Shown piece after piece: positions 27,965 through 36,980 of a stretch of 64,000 nucleotides of DNA. The notes below the pieces were generated by a model. It had not been told where the DNA came from and made no database searches. It was given only the letters and a program-made list of their open reading frames with translations. The first letter of the stretch is position 1. Each line of letters begins with the position of its first letter. The DNA comes from Brevibacillus agri (GTDB lineage: Bacteria > Bacillota > Bacilli > Brevibacillales > Brevibacillaceae): positions 4,053,001-4,117,000 of the forward strand of contig NZ_CP026363.1 of assembly GCF_004117055.1 (NCBI RefSeq), given 5' to 3'. The position numbers and the translations under genes are program-made.

Positions 27965-29632
27965 CTACTTTTTATATGGATGAATCCTGATACCCGAGAG
28001 TCCATACTCATCCATCATTTTCCCTGCTTGTTGGAATATTTCCTTAGCTGTTGCATTTGGATTCGCATCTATCCATGCTTTCCAAGTCTCGTTCCACTTT
28101 CCTTGTCCATGAATGAATTTTAGATGGTGGCTATCTTTCCCATGAGCTAATGTTACCGTAAAATCATCCACATTTATTCCTTTTTCTTTAAAAAATTTAG
28201 CATACTTATCGTTCCCTCTAAATTTTGGGAAAATGTGATGATCTGCTACTTTAGTGGCTTGATTTAACAGAAGTTTAGGTTTTTCTACATTATTTATTAT
28301 ACCTGCTACCGCACCTGCTCCAGCAACACCCAATCCCAAATCAGGAGCATCCCCATGATTCATGCCAACCGTATTATTAAATGTGACGATAGCTGTCGAA
28401 AGAACTTCCCTCTGATACTGCGTTGGTACATACTTTCTTACCGCATCTTCGGGTTCTATCCCCTCTTCGTATGCCCTTCGTGCAGCAACCTTTGCCCAAT
28501 GCATGTACTCTTCTGCCGGTGAGGAAAAGCCACCTACTCCTCCCGTCATCTCCTGTATGTGACCACTCGGATCCACAAACTTTAACGGATTATTACTCAC
28601 ATACGTATATCGATTCAAACTAAGCGGATTATCCACCTGCCCCTTAACCGTATCCTCCGACACAAACCGCCCCATCTTCGGATCATAATACCGGGCACGC
28701 AGGTAGTAAAACCCACTCTCCTTGTCGTACATTTCCCCTGCATACGCAAACGGGTTCATCATCGTTTCCTTGACTTTGTCCGCAATCAAGTTGCCCCAGA
28801 TGTCGTACTCATACGTATTCAACACATTCCCGCTCGGACCTTTGATCTTCACGACATCTCCGTGGCTGTTGTAGTAGTACGTGCCTTCCTGGTTCGTCGT
28901 GTAGTCTTTGCGCCAGATCAACTGGTTGCCAAAGACATTGCGGGCTTTGACCCGGCCGTCCTGGGTCAGTTCCTCGATCACTTGCCCATTGAGGTACACA
29001 TAGTGGGTCGTGTCCGTTACGCTTCCGGTCTGCTGTTTCGTCGCGCGCAGACCGCCTGGATAGTACGTGTACGCCGTTGTGCCTTTGGCGTCCTTGTTAT
29101 TCGGTCAGGCGATTCAGCAAGTCGTGTTTCAGTTCGTAGCTGCGCGTCGAATCGGCGGGTGCGTTGGCATAGATTTGGCGGTTGCCGCGGCGGTCGTAGG
29201 CGTACTGGCGGGTGTTGCCCTGGATGGTTTCTTCTTTGATCCGGGACAGCTTGTCGTAAGCGAACGTGCCGTAGTTGGCTCCGCCGCGCTTTTGGCTCGT
29301 GATGTTGCCGAACAGGTCGTAGCCGTTGGTCTCGTTCCAGCCGTCGGCGTGGTTCATTCCTGTGATCTCGGCAAAGGAGCTGATCGTCTTTTGCATCACC
29401 GACGACTGGCCGGGGTAGGAGACGGTGTTTGTCTCTCCGTTGTTAGACAAGCTGGTAGTCTTTTCCCATCATCGTTTGGCGGTTCAGGCGACCGTCTTCG
29501 ACGTTGCCGTAGCGGACGGTTTGGCCGTCGTTGTTTGTTTCTGTCAAAAGCGAGCCGGATAACGGATCGTAGGTGCGTTCTTCGTAGAAGCCGCTGCCCG
29601 CAGATACTTTCGTCCTTTCGTTGAACGGCGAG
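27965..29632 (-). pseudogene. Rhs core fragment of cassette 2 with HNH/DUF2380-like nuclease tip (frameshifted)
   Basis: The 3' part (27965-29095) reads as Rhs core, FVDPSGH, pre-toxin segment, then a tip with ADHHIFPKFRG, FFKEKGINVDDFTVTLAHGKDSHH, KFIHGQGKWNETW and KEIFQQAGKMM. The His pairs and WNETW resemble the DUF2380-type His-Me/HNH nucleases. Upstream there are two lesions: an extra T at 29097-29098 compared with the other copies (TTGTTATTCGG against TTGTATTCGG), and a deletion at about 29445 joining DYQLV to SNNGETNTVSYPG with a stop. The fragment begins abruptly at SPFNERTKVSAG (29632), equal to about codon 1190 of the complete gene. Confidence 0.8.
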
Positions 29633-29679
29633 TTCAACAATAGTGAGTTTTTTACTTCTTTCAGAAATAAATTAAAGAA

Positions 29680-29713
29680 GCCCCAAACGAGTAGTTGATT
29701 TCTCGTTTGAGGC
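29680..29713 (-). terminator. Cassette hairpin T3
   Basis: GCCCCAAACGAG and CTCGTTTGAGGC around a 10-nt loop, followed by CTTTAATTTATTT on the minus strand. Located 21 nt past the immunity-like gene of cassette 3. Confidence 0.75.
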
Positions 29714-29734
29714 ACATCAGCCGTTTTCCTTCCT

Positions 29735-30130
29735 TTATACTTCTTCTAAGTGATAGTCCCAGGCTATAATCTCTAATACAATGTCCTGAAAAGGTAAAAT
29801 GTAGTGATTTGATTTATCTAAGAAAGTAGCGTTCGAGTCGTTTAACTTTAGTTCGTCGTATAAAGATTTTTTCCATTGGGAGTCAGTTACTTCAAGTAAA
29901 TAGCTTCGGTAAATGCCAATCTCGTCAATCGCATCTTTTATTACGAGATTTGAGAATGGGTAACAATCTTTTGTAGTAGTTTTGATAGCTTGGTATGGGC
30001 TGAATGTCAATTTCCATCTTTTCTCGTTATTATCATCAAATGTAACTACTATTGTATTGGAATCAAAATTAATTTCCTCTAATGGAGTCTCATGAATTTG
30101 TACATTACTCATAGCTATTTTAACATTCAT
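29735..30130 (-). CDS. Putative immunity protein of Rhs cassette 3
   Basis: 131-residue protein without signal or membrane segments, of a type I do not recognise (contains TIVVTFDDNNEKRWKLTFSP and IGIYRSYLLEVTDSQW). Its ATG overlaps the toxin stop in TAATG, the tightest coupling seen here and the same arrangement as in cassette 5. Followed by hairpin T3. Call by position. Confidence 0.6.
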   Translation of the reverse strand: MNVKIAMSNVQIHETPLEEINFDSNTIVVTFDDNNEKRWKLTFSPYQAIKTTTKDCYPFSNLVIKDAIDEIGIYRSYLLEVTDSQWKKSLYDELKLNDSNATFLDKSNHYILPFQDIVLEIIAWDYHLEEV

Positions 30131-30441
30131 TATTTTTTGCTTCCTCCAATCCGAACCTTAATTGATGCCCCATCGTTAATTGTAGTGAACTTCCAACTGC
30201 TCTGACTCATTACTTTTTCTAAAGGTGCTTTTACATACCGGATATTTATGCCTGCCTGTTGAAATACAAATAATCGTCTATTATCAAGCGTGTAAATTTT
30301 ACCATCTAACTCAAATATTTCAATTACAGGTATATCATTAGGATTGATTTTACCTGATTTCAATCCTTCAATAACATCGTAGACATTTCCTCCACTTTTA
30401 AACTCACCCTTAATGTTATTCTGGGTAAATCTAATGCTCTG
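30130..30441 (-). pseudogene. ParB-like toxin tip of Rhs cassette 3, out of frame with its Rhs core
   Basis: Reads from about QSIRFTQNNIKGEFKSGG through VIEGLKSGKINPNDIPVIEIF to KIYTLDNRRLFVFQQAGINI, ending at IRIGGSKK-like residues. The DIPxIxxF / LDNRRL pattern is the ParB/sulfiredoxin-like domain found at the ends of several Rhs proteins. An ATG at 30363 lies inside the domain, so translation from it would give only the last 77 residues. The Rhs frame runs past in another register and stops at 30360, so this tip is disconnected from its carrier. Confidence 0.6.
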
Positions 30442-31981
30442 CGGGATGGATAGACGATGGCGTCGATGGCCTCATCGTAGTCGGTGTAGACGAGCTGGTA
30501 GTCTTTTCCCATCATCTTTTGGCGGTTCAGGCGACGGTATTCGTCGTAGCCGTAGCGGACGGTTTGGCCGTTGTTGTTTGTTTCCGTCAAAAGCGAGCCG
30601 GAGAGCGGATCGTAGGTGCGTTCTTCGTAGAAGCCGCTGCCCGCAGACACTTTCGTCCTTTCGTTGAACGGCGAATATTGGTAGCTGAAAAGGACGCCGT
30701 TTTTATCTTTGAAAGTTTTGACGGCACCGTTTTTGTCATAGGTGTACTGCTCGGCTTTAGTCTCCGGGTTTTTCTCGGACAGCTTCCAGGACAGCGCGTT
30801 GTACGCGTACACGGCAGTAGGAGTGCCGTTTTCGAGCACGGTGGTCAGGTTGCCGAGTCCGTCGTAGCTGTATTCGTTGATGTTGTTTTCCGGGTCGCGC
30901 AAATAGACCAACTGGTCGTTGTGATCGTAGCGCATCGTCCAGCGTTGGGAGGTGCTGCCGTCCGAGACTTCTTTGTCCGTGACTTTTCCGAAGCGGTCGG
31001 TCTGGTAGGTGGTCACGCGGCGGTGGCTGCCTCGTTGGGTCGTTTCTTCCACGCTCTCTACCCGCCCGTACAGGTCGCGGTAGGTGGTGACGATGTAGCC
31101 GTTCGGGGACAACGTTTGCTCGGTCAGGCGCGGCAAATAGCTGGTGCCGTCTGAATACGCATTGGCCCGATGGGAGCGGGTCGTTCCCAGGGCGTTCGTG
31201 GTCTGGTAGACGAAGCCGTCCCAATCGTAGGCATATGTGGTGCTCTGCGCCTGGTTTCCGTATGGAATCGTGCGGCTGATCTGCATACCGTTCGGGGTAA
31301 ACTCGTTTTCTACCAGCGGGCGTTTGCCTCCGCTCGTCCCTCGCTGCTCCTGATAGGCGATGTCTCCGTATGGCGTGTAGTAGGTGATGACCCGAGACGA
31401 ATCGGGCAAAATTCTCTCGACGATCCCAGGCCCCTCCGCGCTCGTGCCGGATGCGTCGCCGTCCCGATACACGTACGTGGTGGTGCGGGTCGCGCCCTGG
31501 TGGCGGAAGCTCTCGGTGAGGACTCTTCCCAGCGTGTCATATTCGTAGGTGACTTTGCTGCCGTTTGGGTACGTCTGGCTTTTTACCTGGCTTTGGTTGT
31601 CGATCTCCAGCGAGAAGTTCAGGACGTCCGTTTTCCCGCTCTCCAGCTCGATGCCAGTCAGAGATATTTGTGTAGGTTGCACGCCGTACGAATCGTACGC
31701 GGAAAACGTCTGCGTTCTCGTCTTTCCGCCAAAGTTTTCCGTGATCGAATAAAGCTGCGCATTCGTGTATTCATAGGTTCGCTCGGTAATCTGGCTTTTG
31801 TAGCCCGACACGTTCACCGGGAACGAGTGAATTTCCGTTTCTTTTCGCAGCAAATACTGGTCGTTGTACTCGTAGGAAATGTTCGAATAGTACGGCTCGC
31901 CGGACGCGGAGGTCGCCTGCGTTCGCATGGCCTTCAACTGGGAAAACGCCCGGAAGCCTTTTTTGCTCTCCAGATCGTATG
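30360..31981 (-). pseudogene. Rhs core fragment of cassette 3 (both ends lost)
   Basis: 525 codons open from 31937, matching main-gene codons of about 760-1275, from SKKGFRAFSQLKAMRT to DEAIDAIVYPSR. It then fuses at 30437-30445 (GCGGGATGG) directly to toxin-tip DNA in the wrong frame. The conserved core end (RARYYDPKMGRFVSED, DPSGH) is missing altogether. At its 5' end it breaks at 31981 exactly where cassette 4 breaks. No start or promoter of its own. Confidence 0.8.
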
Positions 31982-32095
31982 TTCAGATCGTCACAAAGAG
32001 AATCTATATCAAACTCAACCTATCTGATGTTACCCGCCTGTTCTTGTTCCAATCGGTGGTCGATTAATTGCACTGGCTTTCCCCCATAAAAGAAA

Positions 32096-32118
32096 TCCCT
32101 GACATTTTAAATCAGGGA
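32096..32118 (-). terminator. Small terminator after the duplicated immunity gene, copy A
   Basis: TCCCTGA - CATTTTAAA - TCAGGGA, followed on the minus strand by TTTCTTTT. Its sequence is unlike the T1-T6 hairpin family. The identical copy B lies at 40954-40976. Confidence 0.6.
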
Positions 32119-32132
32119 ATACGGTATTAAAC

Positions 32133-32435
32133 TCATTTTGAAATTGTAGAAAGATAACTTTTGAAAACCTCATTAAAATCCGAATTTGCTTGTATCTGTA
32201 GATGTTCGGATATCACCGTTTCGCCACTTGAATATTCGAGTATCTCAACATAAGCGGTATTGGTTTCCCAGAGTGTAATCAAACCAATGAATTTTTCAGG
32301 GGAATAGTGATGTACAGTGATACTAGGATTATCAGAGATTGTTGAGTCTACAATATTTATTTCTTCCGTCTCAACTCCCTTAGCTTGTAACCATCCCTTT
32401 ATCTCTCTAGCCCAAATTTGAAAATTATCAAGCAT
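32133..32435 (-). CDS. Putative immunity protein, duplicate of the cassette 5 immunity gene
   Basis: 100 residues (MLDNFQIWAREIKGWLQAKG at the N-terminus), identical to the protein at 40991-41293. Here its toxin partner is reduced to a short tail, so this copy is an orphan immunity gene. It could still protect the cell against the cassette 5 toxin if transcribed. Unknown family. Confidence 0.65.
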   Translation of the reverse strand: MLDNFQIWAREIKGWLQAKGVETEEINIVDSTISDNPSITVHHYSPEKFIGLITLWETNTAYVEILEYSSGETVISEHLQIQANSDFNEVFKSYLSTISK

Positions 32436-32535
32436 TATTTTTCACCTACTATTCTTATGTTGGTGGCAGACGGCATCTGAGGTCTTAGTTGACCTTTCGG
32501 GGCCGCTAACCTAACTTCAAATGAGTTTGGCCCCG
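32435..32535 (-). pseudogene. Remnant of an ADP-ribosyltransferase-like toxin tail
   Basis: Minus-strand reading gives PNSFEVRLAAPKGQLRPQMP and SATNIRIVGEK. It aligns with the end of the cassette 5 toxin (PNSLEGRLAAKKGQPIPQMP, SATNIRIVGEK) with several substitutions, so it is the stump of a related but distinct toxin allele. The upstream part is gone, replaced by an IS3-like end at about 32536. Confidence 0.65.
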
Positions 32536-33010
32536 GTTTAACCACTCAAAGTTTGAGTCGTTCTCCCTTATTCTCGCATTTTACATATGCTTCTTCCTTC
32601 ATCAAGCACCTGGGAGTCTAGGCAGCTAGGTTGAAGTAGGGATCATTCTGCAATCCTTTGCTATACTACAATTTCACAACGAATGGTGCAATGCGTTGCA
32701 GGGCATAGGCTTTACCAAATCTGCCGGGGATAAATCGGACGAGCTTCCATGAATCCGGCGCTGATTGTAAAAGAGCAGATAGTTTATCATGGTTTCATAG
32801 GCTTCTTGATAGCTCTGAAATTCATTCCATTGTACACATTCGCTCGATCATAGACGTGAATGAGACTCATCAGGAAAAAGAAACGATGTTCCCCGGCGAT
32901 AAATCCGTATTTTTCGTCCAGCTCCCACAATTGATTCGGAGCGGTGATCTCTCGGATATTGGCAAGCCTCCGAGGATGATGATTATTCTATTTATGTTGT
33001 GGCTGTAATA
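32536..33010 (-). mobile_element. Degraded IS3-family element
   Basis: Clearly related to the intact IS3 element at 35197-36718. It shares the left end (GGTTTAACC...TTTGAGTC...CTCCCTTATTCTCGC) and several orfB blocks, but differs at many positions and has lost internal sequence (near 32840 the text jumps from the LLFYNQRRIHG/QRNEFQS region to YDRA..DYH). No open transposase frame remains. Confidence 0.75.
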
Positions 33011-33012
33011 GT

Positions 33013-33103
33013 TTCTTACTTCTTCAACTATCGCCTCATACTCTGCTTCCGCCTTTGCAATTAAACCTACCTTTTCCTCTACTTCCTGTACTTGTTTAGC
33101 CAT
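33013..33103 (-). pseudogene. Fragment of an unidentified gene fused to IS3 debris
   Basis: Begins with ATG at 33103 and a plausible AAAAGAGGAAAAGG site; the first 30 or so residues (MAKQVQEVEEKVGLIAKAEA, then EYEAIVEEVRNYYSHN) are charged and helical. The frame then runs into degraded IS3 sequence. Probably the start of a small gene truncated by the IS; not recognised. Confidence 0.35.
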
Positions 33104-33143
33104 TTTCCTTTTCCTCTTTTGATTTTGGACATGCCAAAAAGGC

Positions 33144-33353
33144 TCATTCCTCCTTATCGTTCAAGTTGGAATAAGCCTTTGAAAGTTTATCAACTGTGGA
33201 TGTCAAGTTTTTTGTGTTTGGTTTCACTAGCGTTGCATAAAAAATGCGTTCGTAATTTGTCGAAGTATTCTGAATGACATTTTCAGCTACACAACCAAAA
33301 ACGGCAGCAACCAAGCAAAAGGTAGCCACTGTCCATTTGGTAGTTTTATACAT
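33144..33353 (-). other. Reading frame starting inside the IS4 end and running into flanking DNA, copy 1
   Basis: The ATG and first 43 codons (MYKTTKWTVATFCLVAAVFG, hydrophobic, then CVAENVIQNT) lie between the transposase stop and the IS end. YATLV is encoded by the terminal repeat itself, and the frame then continues 26 codons into the neighbour. The hydrophobic start looks like a signal/lipoprotein sequence (VFGC). No strong ribosome site is seen. The second IS copy has the same feature. Confidence 0.4.
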
Positions 33354-34669
33354 TTATTACAATCGTGATAACAGCAACCAATACCTAATTCCTTTTCTGT
33401 CGCCCTCTGGATGTTCGTTTGGACTGGTAATTCATTCTACCTATCCATTGTTCGAACGTTTGCCAAAGAAACACTTTTAGCCATCTCCTGATCTGCAACA
33501 AGCTGTGCTGACTGTTTTGTTCCAGTTTGACAAGGAGCAACAGGCAGTAGGCAATGAGTGCGAGTAATACTTGGTTTCGTACCGCATTTTCACTCGTTCC
33601 ATAGAAGTTCTTGATCTTTACATGCTGCTTTATCCACTTGAAAAACAGCTCAATTTGCCAACGCCAACGATAGATGTCGCTGAGTTCTTCTGCTTCCAGG
33701 TCGAACCGATTCGTAATGATTCGAATGAGATTTCCCTTCGAATCAAGCGTTTCAATGAGTCGCAGCACGTTATCTACCCGCTTTTGAGGCGTTCCAAGAA
33801 GGATCATGGAATCCGATAAAACGGAGCTTTCCAAGGGGATTTTGAATTCATAAAGATGACGGATTTCGGCGTTATCTTTTAGACGAGAAGCGAAAAAGAT
33901 GCCTTTGTCCGTGTATTCATCAAATTTTTCATAATCCACATACCCTCGATCAAAGACGTACATCATACCGATCTCATCAATCAACGATTCCATTTGAGTG
34001 CGGTCATTGGACTTGGCACCCGTGATGGTTATTTTTTCAGGATACACATCCCCCTGGTCGGCAAAGACGAGACGAAGATGAAGTTTGATGCCAGCCTTGG
34101 TTTTACGGAAAGTTGCCCATTTGTACTTCTGCAAACACAGCCCAATCGTTGTAGAATCAATGATTTTCATGTCTTTTCGAAGGGAATACGTGTTGCCCGA
34201 GTGTCTCTGAATTTGCCCTACAAGGTCAACAAATATTTCTTCAAGCAAAGCTGGATCTACTCGATTGTTTTTGCGACTAAGCTGAGCGGGACTAATCGAC
34301 GACAGTCCTAACTCTCGCTGGAATTTCTTTGATAAAACATCATCTGCAATGGCTCGGAGTCCTTCTCGTTGCTGAAGTTGAGCATGCAAAAACAGGAGTA
34401 GATATGCTTTGGTCGTTAACTTTTTCACGTACTTGTCCTGATCCGTTTCGTCTATCCGTTGTTGAAATTTCACAATATTAATGGGTGAAATGTATTTACC
34501 AAATGAAGAAAATAGGGTATTCTTGTCCATGGTCTATCCTTTGCGTTGGATTTGGACAGGAACTACCTGACCTTTCCAGTGTAAAGGATTTTTTTATGCC
34601 TGAGAACACTTGAACGCTGAAAGTTATGATGATTTTGAATGGTATGAAAAGATTAATGCAACGCTAGTG
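33225..34669. mobile_element. IS4-family insertion sequence, copy 1 (1445 bp)
   Basis: Terminal inverted repeats CACTAGCGTTGCAT at both ends, flanked by a perfect 9-bp target duplication GTTTGGTTT (33216-33224 and 34670-34678). It contains one DDE transposase on the minus strand. Nearly identical to the copy at 62130-63574 and in the same orientation; one base difference was noted near 33260. Confidence 0.95.
33385..34530 (-). CDS. IS4-family transposase, copy 1
   Basis: 381-residue DDE transposase that catalyses cut-and-paste movement. Catalytic residues are in MKIIDSTTIGL (first Asp), MYVFDRGYVDYEKF (second Asp) and the IS4 signature YRWRWQIELFFKWIKQH, which fits Y-x2-R-x3-E-x6-K with the catalytic Glu. 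The frame is intact, so the element could be active. Identical protein at 62290-63435. Confidence 0.95.
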   Translation of the reverse strand: MDKNTLFSSFGKYISPINIVKFQQRIDETDQDKYVKKLTTKAYLLLFLHAQLQQREGLRAIADDVLSKKFQRELGLSSISPAQLSRKNNRVDPALLEEIFVDLVGQIQRHSGNTYSLRKDMKIIDSTTIGLCLQKYKWATFRKTKAGIKLHLRLVFADQGDVYPEKITITGAKSNDRTQMESLIDEIGMMYVFDRGYVDYEKFDEYTDKGIFFASRLKDNAEIRHLYEFKIPLESSVLSDSMILLGTPQKRVDNVLRLIETLDSKGNLIRIITNRFDLEAEELSDIYRWRWQIELFFKWIKQHVKIKNFYGTSENAVRNQVLLALIAYCLLLLVKLEQNSQHSLLQIRRWLKVFLWQTFEQWIGRMNYQSKRTSRGRQKRN

Positions 34670-34678
34670 GTTTGGTTT

Positions 34679-34824
34679 ATTGGTTTTATTGTAGGATCCT
34701 GCTTCTCAGAAGTAAACCCGTTAATATTTTTTCCTCCGCACAAAGCATCATTGTTCGGTACTGGGTAGCTTCTATTAGATAAGACTCCTTGAAAGGCATT
34801 AAGCCAATCAAGTAACTTATTCAA
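34679..34824 (-). pseudogene. Short broken reading frame next to IS4 copy 1
   Basis: A 66-codon frame whose first 50 codons (MNKLLDWLNAFQGVLSNRSY) are outside the IS and whose end is IS sequence. Joining the two sides of the target duplication gives an early stop (TGA), so the gene was probably already damaged. Not recognised. Confidence 0.3.
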
Positions 34825-34874
34825 TGGTCAGTCCACATTCTTCAAGTCTTGCTTCCCTAAATCAAGAGCAACCG

Positions 34875-35189
34875 CTAATTTAATTCGACACTGTTTACTG
34901 AGTCCTTGTAAATATTGGGAAATCGTTTAGTTACAATAATTGGTTCAATTTCAGCGTTATAGCGGTCTAATTCAATTTCTGCGATAATGCTATCGTTAAC
35001 TAAAATCTTATAAATATCCTCACCCTGCTCGGGTATCCAGTGAACAATATAAGCTGTGTTCATTTCTGGATATGAACTTCTAATCACTTCAAGTAGTCTT
35101 CGTTTCTCTTCACTCTTAAATAGTGATTGATTGGATTCTTTAAGTTGCTCCCTTATTTCTTGTTCCAATATACTCCCAGTTAGTTTCAC
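34875..35189 (-). CDS. Small protein, possible orphan immunity protein
   Basis: 104 residues from a GTG at 35189, acidic, no signal peptide. It contains YIVHWIPEQGEDIYKILVND followed by IIAEIELDRYN, the sort of small alpha/beta protein seen as Rhs immunity. The IS3 left end lies within a few bases of the start, so the true 5' end may be cut. No toxin partner is next to it. Function is a guess from location inside the cassette array. Confidence 0.4.
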   Translation of the reverse strand: MKLTGSILEQEIREQLKESNQSLFKSEEKRRLLEVIRSSYPEMNTAYIVHWIPEQGEDIYKILVNDSIIAEIELDRYNAEIEPIIVTKRFPNIYKDSVNSVELN

Positions 35190-35385
35190 GTTCCGGTTTA
35201 ACCCCTTAAAATTTGAGTCTTTCTCCCTTATTCTCGCATTTTCATATGCTTCTTCCCTCCTTCAACCACCTAGGAGTCTAGGAAGGAAAGCGCCTAGCGT
35301 CAAGGAGATCACTTGACCCCAGACGTTTTCCTTCCTGCTTGTCAGCTAGGTTGAAGTAGGGATCATTCTGCAATCCTTTGCCATA

Positions 35386-36315
35386 CTACACTTTCACAAC
35401 AAATGGTGTAATGAGTTGCAAGGCAAAGGCTTTACCAAATTCTACAGGTGATAAATCGTACAAGCTTCCATGAATCCGTCGCTGATTATAAAAGAGCAGA
35501 TAGTTTGTCACGATTTCATAGGCTTCTTGATAGCTCTGAAATTCATTCCGCTGCAAACATTCTTTCTCCAAAACACTGTGAAATGACTCAATGTGAGCGT
35601 TTTTATTGGGTGTCTTTGGAGGAATTCGCTCATGCACCGTTTGGAAATGCTGACAGGCTTCTTCAAAGGCATGGCTAATAAACTGTGGACCGTTATCCGT
35701 ACGGATAACAGGGCGATCATCACAATTGAATTGCTGCCGTTTCCACAAAGCACGTTGGAGAATCTGAGCAGCATGTTTTCCTTCGCAGGTCAGTCCGAAA
35801 TGGTAGTCCACGATCGCTCGATCATAGACATCAATGAGACTCATCAGGAAAAAGAAACGCTGTTCTCCTACGATAAATCCGTATTTTACGTCCATCTCCC
35901 ACAATTGATTCGGAGCGGTAATCTCTCGGTTGTTTGCCAACTTTCGAGGATGTTTCCTTTTCTTTTGTCGTTGTGGTTGCAGGAGTTCTTCTTCTTTCAG
36001 CAAGCGGTAAACCTTTTTCTTGTTGATGACCAGTTGGTGGTCTCGCCGTAGGCAGACGGTAAGCTTTCGATATCCATAAGCAGATTCTTCATCGGCAATC
36101 AGCTCGGATAGCCATTCTTTGATTTGTTCGTCACTGACAGGTTGTCCGTCTTTTGACAACGAATAACCGGGTATAGGTCTTCCTCCGTGATAAACGCGAG
36201 GTTTTTGGGAGGCTTTGTTTTTTCGGTAATAGTAGGTTGCTTCCAGGATGCCGACAATACGTAGCACTAGTTTGGCTGTGTACCCCAGCTGTATCCACTT
36301 GTCGGCTATCTCCAT
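35386..36315 (-). CDS. IS3-family transposase OrfB (integrase core)
   Basis: 309 residues with an HTH_21-like N-terminal part and an rve integrase core. DDE residues are in LWEMDVKYGF (Asp), VIRTDNGPQFIS (Asp) and NAHIESFHSVLEKE (Glu). Overlaps orfA by 10 nt in a different frame, so the full transposase may come from frameshifting or OrfB from coupled initiation. Confidence 0.93.
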   Translation of the reverse strand: MEIADKWIQLGYTAKLVLRIVGILEATYYYRKNKASQKPRVYHGGRPIPGYSLSKDGQPVSDEQIKEWLSELIADEESAYGYRKLTVCLRRDHQLVINKKKVYRLLKEEELLQPQRQKKRKHPRKLANNREITAPNQLWEMDVKYGFIVGEQRFFFLMSLIDVYDRAIVDYHFGLTCEGKHAAQILQRALWKRQQFNCDDRPVIRTDNGPQFISHAFEEACQHFQTVHERIPPKTPNKNAHIESFHSVLEKECLQRNEFQSYQEAYEIVTNYLLFYNQRRIHGSLYDLSPVEFGKAFALQLITPFVVKV

Positions 36316-36638
36316 TTTGTCCGATAAGCTGGGTTCACCTTTTTTACAAGATCACGAAGGATCGCGATTTCCAAGTCCTTTTCTCCCAGTAATTTCTTCA
36401 GTTTATCATTCTCCGTTTCCAGTTCCCGAAACTCTCCTGGACTTGGTGTATAGCTTGTTACAGCTTTAGCTTCGGAAGACGTATTCTGCCAATCTGCGTG
36501 TTTGGAGTCACGTATCCATCGATACAGCATTTTAGGGTCTATCCCATGCCGTCTGGCTACTTGGCTAGCGTTTCCTACTTCGTGGGCTTCCTGGATCAGT
36601 TGTTGTTTGAACTCGATTGAATAGCGTCTCCGTTGCAT
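36306..36638 (-). CDS. IS3-family transposase OrfA (HTH)
   Basis: 110 residues: helix-turn-helix at the N-terminus (RRRYSIEFKQQLIQEAHEVG, then NASQVARRHGIDPKMLYRWI) and a heptad-like C-terminal coil (ELETENDKLKKLLGEKDLEI). Typical DNA-binding OrfA of the IS150/IS3 group. Confidence 0.92.
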   Translation of the reverse strand: MQRRRYSIEFKQQLIQEAHEVGNASQVARRHGIDPKMLYRWIRDSKHADWQNTSSEAKAVTSYTPSPGEFRELETENDKLKKLLGEKDLEIAILRDLVKKVNPAYRTKWR

Positions 36639-36718
36639 AAAAATATCCCCCTCTGTTCTTCTGATATCAGCTTAACAAGATAAGGGGGTATGACTCAAAT
36701 CCAATTTTGGGGCTTAAA

Positions 36719-36960
36719 AGTTTCCTCACTTGATTATATATCTCTTTCCGTCTATACTTCGGGGTGAACACAATGTGGTATTTGCACATCCACTTCGTGT
36801 GAGCTAAACTATAGCTCTTGTTTGCCATCTAAGACCATTCCGATAAAATTGAGCCTGAACATCTCAATTTTATCGGAATGGTCTTGTTGGTCAAACCCTC
36901 GATCCCTCTACCCGCATAGCGGGTGGTTTTTTGTTTCGTGCGTTTCACGCACTCAACTGG
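36719..36960 (-). mobile_element. tnpA: IS200-family remnant (left end and start of tnpA)
   Basis: From the ATG at 36828 the minus strand encodes MANKSYSLAHTKWMCKYHIV followed by FTPKYRRKEIYNQVRK, the start of an IS200 Y1 transposase. After about 36 codons it runs into the IS3 end. The catalytic HUH and Tyr are not present. Upstream are the element's stem-loops: a 23-bp perfect hairpin, then CCCGCATAGCGGG (36911-36923), GTGCGT/ACGCAC and TGGCT/AGCCA. The rest of the element was not found on the other side of the IS3 copy. Confidence 0.8.
36831..36885 (-). promoter_or_regulatory. 23-bp perfect hairpin covering the IS200 tnpA start region
   Basis: AAGACCATTCCGATAAAATT-GAG (36831-36853) and its exact complement (36863-36885) with a 9-nt loop, ending 2 nt before the tnpA ATG. 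In IS200 elements a 5' untranslated hairpin of this sort blocks tnpA translation and read-through transcription; the same role is inferred here. Apart from this hairpin and the IS200 stem-loops, the gap up to 36980 shows no gene. Confidence 0.7.
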
Positions 36961-36980
36961 CTAAAGCCACTAATAAAAAA

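Larger units (their letters stand above)
31981..32483. repeat. Duplicated segment, copy A (partner 40839-41341, offset 8858 bp)
   Basis: About 500 bp that is virtually identical to 40839-41341: a Rhs 5' breakpoint, a non-coding stretch, a small terminator hairpin (TCCCTGA/TCAGGGA, 32096-32118), a complete 100-residue immunity-like gene and the last codons of the toxin. The match continues leftward into the Rhs core, which is alike in all copies. It fades at 32483 into a diverged toxin tail. Confidence 0.9.
35197..36718. mobile_element. IS3-family insertion sequence, intact, inserted in an IS200 remnant
   Basis: About 1.5 kb with overlapping orfA and orfB. Ends were estimated from imperfect inverted repeats: left TTTAACCCC..AAAATTTGAGTC..CCCTTAT, right (complement) TTTAAGCCCC..TTGAGTC..CCCTTAT. 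No target duplication could be confirmed, so ends may be off by some bases. The right end abuts an interrupted IS200 tnpA. Confidence 0.8.
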
